From Massospora cicadina (lineage: Eukaryota; Entomophthoromycota; Entomophthoromycetes; Entomophthorales; Entomophthoraceae), in NCBI GenBank assembly GCA_022478985.1, contig JAKSZP010009642.1, positions 1-64,000 on the forward strand: a stretch of DNA of 64,000 nucleotides, written 5' to 3'. Positions 56,947 through 64,000 of this stretch are shown here, in pieces. A program made the translations under genes and the position numbers. Below the pieces are notes generated by a model. The model did no database searches, had not been told where the DNA came from, and saw nothing but the letters and a program-made list of their open reading frames with translations. How positions within the stretch are numbered: position 1 is the first letter of the stretch; every line of letters begins with the position of its first letter.

Positions 56947-57570
56947 TGTTGGATACTAGAGTATTGGACATGGTAGAAAGTATATCAATTAAAATGAACT
57001 CTTTAAGAGAATCAATACCTAATCCAAAAAAGTGGATTAACCCCCCATTAATTTACTATACAGATAAATCAAAAACTAGTAAGGCACAATTAAATACTAG
57101 AAAATCTCATCAAGTCTAACTTGAGTACAAATTTTCCCAGGATTGAATCCTTATAAGCTGAAGTAATGGATCACTAGAATGTGAGCCAACTTCTCCATTG
57201 TATGGCTTACAAGGTGGTAATTTAAAATCATCCCTCAAAAGGGTACAAATCTGAAATATGTTCAGAAAGTGACTTAATTCATACCAATTCTTATCTGAAT
57301 GGGTCATTTAAAGTATATTTTCTACTTACAAAAAGTATGCTACAAGGGTATTCATAATCTGGATGCGCTACCCTATGAAGAGCATCCCATCCAGTTAGCC
57401 ATCTATAATAATCATATAATTCATTTTCCTTATGTGAGTTTATATTTTAAAAAATAGTGTGAAAAACCCAAAAGCTATTTTCTAATAAAGTTATGCTTTT
57501 TATTCTAAATCTCTGTTTGGTGACTTTGCTTCAAAAAGTCCCTTTGCCTCTTACCGTAGGATGAATACTC
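56947..57570 (+). repeat. Candidate 3' LTR of element G (right end unknown)
   Basis: TGTTGGATAC starts at 56947 after the purine-rich AATGGGGTGA and after a region equivalent to the end of the B interior. No second copy is present, so the right limit is not determined. Confidence 0.4.
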
Positions 57571-58590
57571 TAGTTGTTGGGACCTAAGCAAGACTTGGCC
57601 ACACTTAAATAAATAAATACTTGCTCCAAGTCTAAGACTATCACAAGTATCTACTGTTGGGCTTCTTGGGAATAGAACCATTGAGTCTCCCAAAACCAAA
57701 GCTCTACAGTGGCAGGACAGCAGTAACCATAAATCAAACTAGATAGCCTTTAAAAAGTTATTGTCATGTCAACCTTTTTTAATAAAACTCTGTTGAGAAT
57801 TCTTTAATACGTGACAAGCAATGTAAAGTTCAATGTAAATCTTATTTCTTTATATATGGAAATAATATCATTTTATATCATTAGATGGCTCTATTTGATT
57901 AGCGCAGTACCACCCATTATGATACATAGTACTATAGACTAGACTTTTGAGTTAAAAGAAATGTGGTATATAAGTATATACCCTAAATTTATTTCATTAG
58001 AAGTCATGATTTGGTGAGAAAATAACTTAACTTGCCTGTGCTTGTGTCTAGTAATGTAGTTTGGTAGGGTATCAGTAGTTGTTCTATAGAATTGATCTAA
58101 GATACAACTCATTGGTTCATATAGGAAATAAACTCTTTGACAAAGGTAAATACAGTGTTGTGACCGCTTGGGGAATCCCAAATTGACAATAACTTAAGAT
58201 TTGGGTGACACCTCAGGTTTCAGTTTTATTAGACGTGTTGGTGGTTGGTTGTGGTGTTGGCAAGAGGGCATTATATCCAAAATATTGGTATCAGCATATT
58301 GGGGACACAATCTGAGAAACTACAGTAGGAAAGCTAAGGGAAGTACTTTCTATAGCTTACTGAAATTGTGCGCAGGCTTATATACTTGATAATTGAAAAG
58401 TTTCAAAGAGATAGGGAATCTCAGGGTTTTAAAGGGAACGCAGATGAAAATGATAAAATTTTGATAGGGAAAAGTAATGGAGGGCACATCCGCCAATGGA
58501 TCGGTTTTTCTGTTGTAGCGTGACACTCCCCCTATTCATTACCATGCTGATTTTCCTAAAAATTGTGGTTGGGGGTCAAAGACAATTAAA
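57571..58590. other. Non-coding stretch, no gene recognised
   Basis: AT-rich with chance frames only. It may contain part of the LTR of G or of element F. Confidence 0.4.
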
Positions 58591-58591
58591 G

Positions 58592-59060
58592 CTAATTTGT
58601 CCATAGTAAAATTGTGGTCCTGTATGGTTTCCTTGGCAGTTGTTTGAGTTGAATCAGCTGAATACATATTTCATAATGGCTGAATAAAGTTGGGAAGATT
58701 GATAACTCTACATAAAAATGGGTAAGGAGTATTTGTATATAACTTCTGAAAACTTGGTAGGTGTGACAGATGTAAAATGTGTTTAAAAATCTTCTGTCAT
58801 TCCTAGTTGGTAGTATCCAGGAGAGAAATTGGCATTGGAGGGTACTTTTCTCCCCTAGGACTCTGAAGAAGTTGGAAAATGAAGGCAATGGGTATGCATT
58901 CTTCTTGGGCACCACTACTACTGATAAGTACAGGGAAGTTCAATGGGGTGATGCGGCCCATTGGCAGCTTTCTTTTGAATCTTGGACTCAACTAAGCGTC
59001 CACAAGCTGGTGGTGGTTTATAGAGATGTCAGGTAACTGGTTTATGCCACCATTATCAAT
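58592..59060 (-). pseudogene. Element F reverse transcriptase remnant (tentative)
   Basis: The minus strand reads KKNAYPLPSFSNFFRVLGEK (about 58910-58850), resembling the KNxYPLPxIxxLLxxLxGAK block of Gypsy RT; the next pieces are too decayed to follow. Confidence 0.45.
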
Positions 59061-59407
59061 GTGGTGGTATCCCCAGTTTGATAAAGTGGCAGAATCTTCA
59101 TCTTGTTCAACCTCATCCTCATCATCCTAAGCTAATTAGGGTAACTCCCCATTCTCAGGGTCCTGAAAATGCTCTAAACCTTGGGTTAACTGGAAATCTT
59201 CAATCAGAGATAAGAAAAAACCGAGCAGGGGGTAATCCGGTGCTAAAGGAGTGTGGTGTATCTGATAGGCATTTTTTTCATCTCTTGGTCAATTTGTGTA
59301 TACCGTTGGTCATTCTCAAAGTTGGCAATGATTCCAAATTTTTTAAGGGCTTAACAGGATAGTAGCATCAGAAAACAATTGTGACGGAAAACAATGGCAT
59401 CAATAGG

Positions 59408-59722
59408 TCATACTTTGCTTGAAATATTGACAGGTAAATCAAACAACTGGCTGCAATAGGGCTGTTGGGAGTTGCCGTCCATCAGGAATACAAGGCCGCT
59501 ACAGTGGATAAGTTTGTATTCAATATTGAGCAAGAACTTCAGTAACAATGTTGGCAGATGACCTAAATCAAAGATTATTAGAAGGCATATTAAGAAGGGA
59601 TCCTTGATTGTGTGACGCTCCTTGGTTGGTAAACAGGGTTTAAGCTTCTGGTTAAGTTTTGGAGTCGCATAAAGCCAATGTTTTGGTGCAAATCTTGATG
59701 TAAGGCAAGACTTGACTTTCAT
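59408..59722 (-). pseudogene. Element F protease-region remnant (tentative)
   Basis: LVFLMDGNSQQPYCSQLFDL followed by PVNIS (about 59520-59420 on the minus strand) resembles the vxDGxpxxxxxxxxLxVxI part of Gypsy proteases. The DSGA active site itself was not found. Confidence 0.35.
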
Positions 59723-59910
59723 AAATTGTTGAGGAATACTGAGATAGTAGTATTCTTTATACTTTTAGCAGATATTTCCTATAACAATTAAGTTTTCTCA
59801 ATTGGTACATTTCAACTCATATTTAGGAAATTCAAATCTGAGTCAAATCATTTTAAAAATACTTTTGGATCAGTTGTTTTAGCGCTGGGTTGTGCCTCGC
59901 CTGAGTTTTA

Positions 59911-59934
59911 GATTAGGCTCATATGAGCCTAATC
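59911..59934. repeat. 24-bp perfect palindrome in left LTR
   Basis: Half-site GATTAGGCTCAT followed by its exact reverse complement, no spacer. It lies about 35 bases before the TATA box in U3. Confidence 0.85.
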
Positions 59935-59968
59935 AATGACTTGGATGAGGCCCCTGAAGGGCAGCCTT

Positions 59969-59974
59969 TATAAG
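59969..59974 (+). promoter_or_regulatory. TATA box of the TRIM-like LTR
   Basis: CCTTTATAAGG in both LTRs (second copy at 61134-61139), about 125 bases upstream of the AATAAA. Confidence 0.55.
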
Positions 59975-60092
59975 GTGCACCCACCAATTCCAAAGCTCAC
60001 TTTGGATTTTTACCCCTAGATTTCCCTTCCTGGGGAGCATTGTCAGTTGCTCCCCAGATGATCTCTGGTTGGCAGGCCCTTTTTATATCCAG

Positions 60093-60098
60093 AATAAA
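60093..60098 (+). terminator. Polyadenylation signal of the TRIM-like LTR
   Basis: AATAAA in AGAATAAAAATAAAG; conserved at 61258-61263 in the other LTR. Confidence 0.55.
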
Positions 60099-60357
60099 AA
60101 TAAAGGTTGTTTTAGGGTTAGTATACCTTGATTGCCCGTTGGTCTTTTTTGGGTATCCAGTTCAAGGAGCTTTTGCGTGGTTTGGTCAGTTCAACCACTA
60201 TTAAACCCTTGAATAACCAACTTGTGGTAGAATGTTTAGTGCTGTTGGTGCCCTGAACCTCTACCTACTCAAAGTTAGGCTGCTTTGGTGCTTGTCAGTG
60301 CGCTAAAGAATTATTTATTATATGGCAGTCAGAAACTGGGATTTTCTGATCATGAAA

Positions 60358-60944
60358 TAATTCCAAAGTCAAATGTGCGCTGCACGCCTCCAATCCCCAG
60401 TTTGGCCAACCTCAATGGTCACTTGTCCCAGTTGTCAAGGAACCAGCACCGGTGGGAGCTAGTGACTGATGGCCAACCCTGGACCTGAAGTGATTGTCAG
60501 TTGAAAATCCCAGTGGGGTCTCCCGCTCACCAGGGATTCAGTTGGCACCAAGGGGACCTGTTCCAGCAGGGCTCCCTCACCAATGGATGGTCTGCCTGGA
60601 AAGGGGATAGCCGTCCAGCTGCGCTGAACTGTGCTCCCCTATTGTGCTTCTGTTGGAGAAAGCACCTTACTGGTTGGGATGGGAAGACCATCGCCAACAG
60701 GAGCCTGGGAGGGGGTGCGCAACACAGCCAAGTGCTGGGCGTGCATCCTTGGGCCAGGTGGGCTGATTCCAGCAGCCCAGCCTGGTTCACCCTTACCATT
60801 TGTCTTTTACCTCGAGGGGCCCAGAGCTTATCTGGGCTAATTTTCCTGAGGAGAGTTACCTCAAGCTCCAGGAAGCCCTCATCGTGGTGGCCTTCTGCTG
60901 TGGGGCCCCTCTTTGAGGAGGGGTCCTTCTCTAGTGGGGGGTAA
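60358..60944. other. GC-rich interior of the TRIM-like element, no recognised protein
   Basis: Two long overlapping frames exist, 147 codons on plus (60501-60944) and 141 on minus (60952-60527), but neither has a recognisable domain and the GC bias alone makes stops rare. No clear PBS of the TGGTGCT type follows the left LTR. Confidence 0.45.
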
Positions 60945-61521
60945 TGTAACAATCAATTTCATCTCAATCGTTGAATTTTGACTCAGCTTAGATTTCCCAA
61001 ATCTGAGTCAAATCATTTTAAAAATACTTCTTCTTGGTTGTTTTAGGTGCTGTGTTGTGCCTCACCTGAGTTTTAGATTAGGCTCATATGAGCCTAATCA
61101 ATGACTTGGTTGAGGCCCCTAAAGAGCAGCCTTTATAAGGCGCACCCACCAATTCCAAAGCTCAATTTGGATTTTTACCCCTAGATTTCCCTTCCTGGGG
61201 AGAATTGTCAGTTGCTCCCCAGATGAGCTCTGGTTGGCGGGCCCTTTTTATATCCAGAATAAAAATAAAGTTTGTTTTAAGTTTAGAATACCTTGCTTAC
61301 CTGTTGGTCTTTTTAAATCTGGTTTTGACGAGCTTTTGCATGGTTGGGTTGGACCAACCACTATTCAACCCTTGCATAACCAACTCATGGTAGGAATGTT
61401 TGGTGCTGTCAGTGCCCTGAATCTCTCCCTACTCAAAATTAAGCCGCTTTGGTGCTTATCAGTGTGCCAAAGAATTATTTAATATATGGCAGTCAGAAAC
61501 TGAGATTTTCCAATTGTGACA
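60945..61521. repeat. Right LTR of the TRIM-like element
   Basis: Starts TGTAACAATC, ends TTGTGACA. Carries the same palindrome at 61076-61099, TATAAG at 61134-61139 and AATAAA at 61258-61263. Confidence 0.88.
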
Positions 61522-62819
61522 ATTCCCTCAAGTTGATAATGGGTAACTAGTAAATTGGGGCTAATTTTGAAAGTAGTGTAAAGAGATGCTGAGCAGGAAT
61601 TTTTTAGAACAGGTTAGCCAGGTTGGATTAATGCAATAGGAACATTCAGCTTATTTTTGGACATTATGTTTTTGGAATTGTGAGCTTTCATTTTCCTTTT
61701 GTTTTTATGCTTGAGGACAAGCCAGGTAAAGGCAATTCATGTGAAGTTTATTAACTTGGGGATTTTCATCATATTTCTTCATTGGGATTCCATGGGGTTC
61801 AGTCATCATTGGGGATCCAACATTTATTAGATCATCAATTTTCACACATGGTGAATTGTGTGCTGCAATTTTGGGCTTGGGTGCTTTTAGGGACATAGAG
61901 TTCAATTAATCTTCATACTTCATTTTTTTGAATAATTGAAGTAGCATTCAAGCTTATATTTTCTTCAATTCTTTATTTTTTGGCAGTATATTCCTCCAGA
62001 AGACCAACTGACCAGCTCCGTCTGGGGGGGCTTCCTCATTTACTGGATTTGTTATAGGATTTTTGAGTTAGGATACCCTCAATTGTGGGTTGCACAGGAA
62101 TTCTAAACAAGGAGGATTGGGTGAACAAACTAAAGGGGGTAATCTTCAGGCCTCAAGCTAGATGCATAGCCCAGGTTTGTCGCTCTCCTCAATAAGGGCA
62201 ACATACACCTGGGTGAACTATCTGGCACTAAAAAAGGGGTGGGGCACTGGTGGAAGTTATGGCTGGTGTTGGGGGTTTTATTTAAATTTGGAGGTGAGTT
62301 TTTCAAAGGCTACCCAAAATTAGTCGTTGGTAACTCCAGCAATAACTCCTAGTAGACCTTGGGTCCCTAGGTCAATCACTTGATGCTTTAAGCGTTTTCA
62401 AGGAAATCATTGCTACTTTGAGCAGGTAAAAATCTGCAGTTTTAAACTAGGCAAATAATCCACATAGGAGTAAATTGGTCCTATATTTGTTATCTTACTA
62501 GCACTTTTTTAGGGATAAGGAAAGTGGGACTAGGGGGGAATGGGGAGAAATCTCATAAGCTTTATCAGAAAGGGGTTATCAAGTTGATTTGTCTAAAGTA
62601 TTACCTTGGAAAGTTTAACTTTGTAAATGTAGATTGGTTGATGCTAGATAGGTCAAAACAAATAATCTCAGGCCTTCATACCAACAAAGCATTGATCAAC
62701 AAATGCTAATTTAATATAATGGTAATTTTGGGCCTTTGAACTGAAATTGTATCACTCAATAAACTATTGCTTAAATACAAATATGGGGTAATTAAAGTAG
62801 TAACGCATTCAGGAACCCA
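61522..62819 (-). other. Decayed interior of element F between gag and protease
   Basis: Only broken minus-strand frames (for example 61905-61705) without a clear motif. By position it should contain the gag C-terminus and protease start. Confidence 0.35.
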
Positions 62820-63990
62820 AAGTTTTGGCTTTACTCACATTGGACAACGCCCAACAGCCAGGGTGACCACACTTAAAGCATTGAAGATTGTTATAGGGCC
62901 TCTGCCCCTGAACCAGCATGTTCAATTGTTAGACTTGTTTGATGAGAGCATGACTCTGGTGAATGACAATAGGACAGCTTAATTTTAGGAGCTTTTGGAA
63001 TATCTCCAGTGCCGGAGGTGTCCAGCTCTTTGGCATCCAAATCTGCAACAGTGAAATTTTGGGGTTGATTTTGGTGGTGGGTCACTATTCTCACATGGTT
63101 TTGGCAAATGGCAATGGCTTGATCCACATAAGATAGTTGCACTAGTTAAACATCAAGAAAATAGTCCTTGAGGGCAATGAAGAACCAGTTGCAGAGTTGT
63201 TGATTGACTTCTCCACAGTGGTGGTAGGAATCTGTCCCCAAAGTTCCATAAGTTCTCCAAATTTGGTGAGAAATTTCCTGATACTTGAAAATTCTGAAGG
63301 TGAAGCTGGTAGAACTTTTGGGGAGTTGAGATGCCAAAATTTAAAATTTGTCCTGGGCATGGGCTTGCCATTGGTTTCAGGACTCAAAAGGTAGGTTAGC
63401 ACTATGCCACTGATGAGCAGTTCCGGTGAGCAGGCTGGTTACTTCTTACAAATATTGCTGGGCGTTGACCCCATGGTCATTGTCAGGGAAATGGAAGATA
63501 AAGTTTAGACTGGCCTGCCAGTTGGGATGCAAGATACCTCAAAAGGTGAGCCAGAATGCCAGGGGCATTGCCACTTGAAAAACGTTTGAATATGCTGGGA
63601 GTTAAGTAATAATGGAGTGCCAACTGGCCACAAATTTGAAAATAACCTGATGAGAAACTAAGCTGTTGCAGCCCCAGGGTTAATGAGCCTGGGTGTAGGG
63701 AGTTATGGGATTGGGGAAAATTCCATAAAGATCTTGACACAATAGGCCCAAGTGACTAAGGTGAGGACCAAAGTTAATCTTGTGGCTGGGGCTCCTGTCA
63801 ATACAAGGCTGTGGGGCCACATTGCAAATACCACAGAGGTTTGGCAAGAGAAACTTGAACTTAATTAAATAAATTTGAGCTTGGGAAGATTTTCATTGAA
63901 TTTAAAATAAGCAAATCAACTGTCAATTTCCTCAGTGTGTTACAACTGCTTAAATAGATGTTTTATTGGGGAATAGCTTGGGATAGCGTG
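62820..63990 (-). pseudogene. Element F gag remnant with degraded knuckle
   Basis: Minus-strand pieces: LALHYYLTPSIFKRFSSG, CNWFFIALKDYFLDV, LVQLSYVDQAIAICQNHVRI then ADLDAKELD (63142-62960). Positively charged, proline-poor helices followed by an acidic DxxAxExD-type segment are typical before the Gypsy nucleocapsid. The knuckle near 62860-62830 reads CFKCGHPGCWALSN, where the His and last Cys of C-X2-C-X4-H-X4-C are lost. Confidence 0.6.
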
Positions 63991-64000
63991 GGATTGGGGC

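Larger units (their letters stand above)
59780..60357. repeat. Left LTR of the TRIM-like element
   Basis: Aligns along its whole length with 60945-61521. Contains a 24-bp perfect palindrome (59911-59934), TATAAG at 59969-59974 and AATAAA at 60093-60098, giving a plausible U3-R-U5 layout read on the plus strand. Confidence 0.88.
59780..61521. mobile_element. Small non-autonomous LTR element (TRIM-like)
   Basis: LTRs of 578 and 577 bp flank an interior of only 587 bp. The right LTR starts TGTAACA after a purine tract (agtggggggtaa, 60933-60944) and ends TGTGACA. Flanks TTTCC (59775-59779) and ATTCC (61522-61526) are a 5-bp TSD with one change. The interior is GC-rich and has no recognisable gag or pol. 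LTRs longer than usual for TRIMs make it an intermediate class. It must be mobilised in trans. It sits inside element F. Confidence 0.85.
58591..64000 (-). mobile_element. Decayed minus-strand Ty3/Gypsy element F, split by a small LTR element
   Basis: Read on the minus strand from the right edge: gag (63990-62820), possible protease (59722-59408) and RT N-terminus (59000-58600). The non-autonomous LTR element 59780-61521 interrupts it. Its 5' end lies beyond the window and RNase H and integrase were not found, so the unit is incomplete. It seems unrelated at gag level to A-D. Confidence 0.5.

Noticed and set aside
58779..59036. 85-codon plus-strand frame
   Set aside because: No domain recognised, and the opposite strand carries an RT-like block (KNAYPLP), so it is more likely a shadow.
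1..64000. CRISPR array, bacterial operon or phage features
   Set aside because: Repeats are long and dispersed, with LTR, LINE and SINE structure. There is no short regularly spaced repeat, no operon and no prokaryotic gene.

Overview
This window is a transposable-element graveyard from a large, AT-rich, repeat-dominated eukaryotic nuclear genome. I find no host gene, no rRNA or functional tRNA gene, and no prokaryotic or organellar signature. The lineage cannot be fixed from the sequence. The L1-like LINE (RT block GLRQGDPLSPLL, an FADD box, a C-terminal CCHC) next to many Ty3/Gypsy elements would fit an early-diverging or otherwise repeat-inflated fungus, but that is a guess.

Layout. 1-3.6 kb: AT-rich, non-coding, with a young SINE (495-753, perfect 19-bp target-site duplication, TSD). 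3.64-5.56 kb: a short minus-strand non-LTR element with ORF1 remnants only. 5.68-5.99 kb: a second, CpG-decayed SINE copy. 6.6-18.2 kb: plus-strand Gypsy element E1, with a long LTR, protease, RT, RNase H and integrase ending in a chromodomain. It is split by a nearly complete 5.3-kb LINE (10326-15600, perfect 17-bp TSD). 18.19-25.71 kb: minus-strand Gypsy element A with 1.2-kb LTRs, inserted inside the LTR that follows E1. 26.2-31.7 kb: decayed plus-strand Gypsy E2, carrying a third SINE. 33.3-38.5 kb: decayed plus-strand Gypsy D. 38.69-44.59 kb: plus-strand Gypsy B, with two 492-bp LTRs and a 5-bp TSD. 45.03-45.63 kb: candidate minus-strand LTR. 46.33-54.59 kb: minus-strand Gypsy C, with ~500-bp LTRs and a ~1.6-kb insertion in its RT. 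54.6-57 kb: 5'-truncated plus-strand Gypsy G. 58.5-64 kb: decayed minus-strand Gypsy F, split by a compact non-autonomous LTR element (59780-61521) whose LTRs carry a conserved 24-bp palindrome.

Two biological signals stand out. First, Gypsy elements A, B, C and D each carry a dUTPase-like domain just upstream of RT (gag-[PR]-DUT-RT-RH-IN); the chromodomain element E1 does not seem to. Second, the tRNA-derived SINE shares about 40 bp of 3' tail with both LINE-type elements here, which suggests a SINE-LINE partnership. Comparing SINE copies also shows almost wholesale CpG to TpG/CpA loss, and most TGA stops seen in the LINE are one such change away from CGA. The genome therefore probably methylates and mutationally decays its repeats.

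All coding remnants are pseudogenes. Limits of internal domains are approximate because frames are broken by stops and indels. LTR and TSD limits are given to the base where both copies could be aligned by eye.
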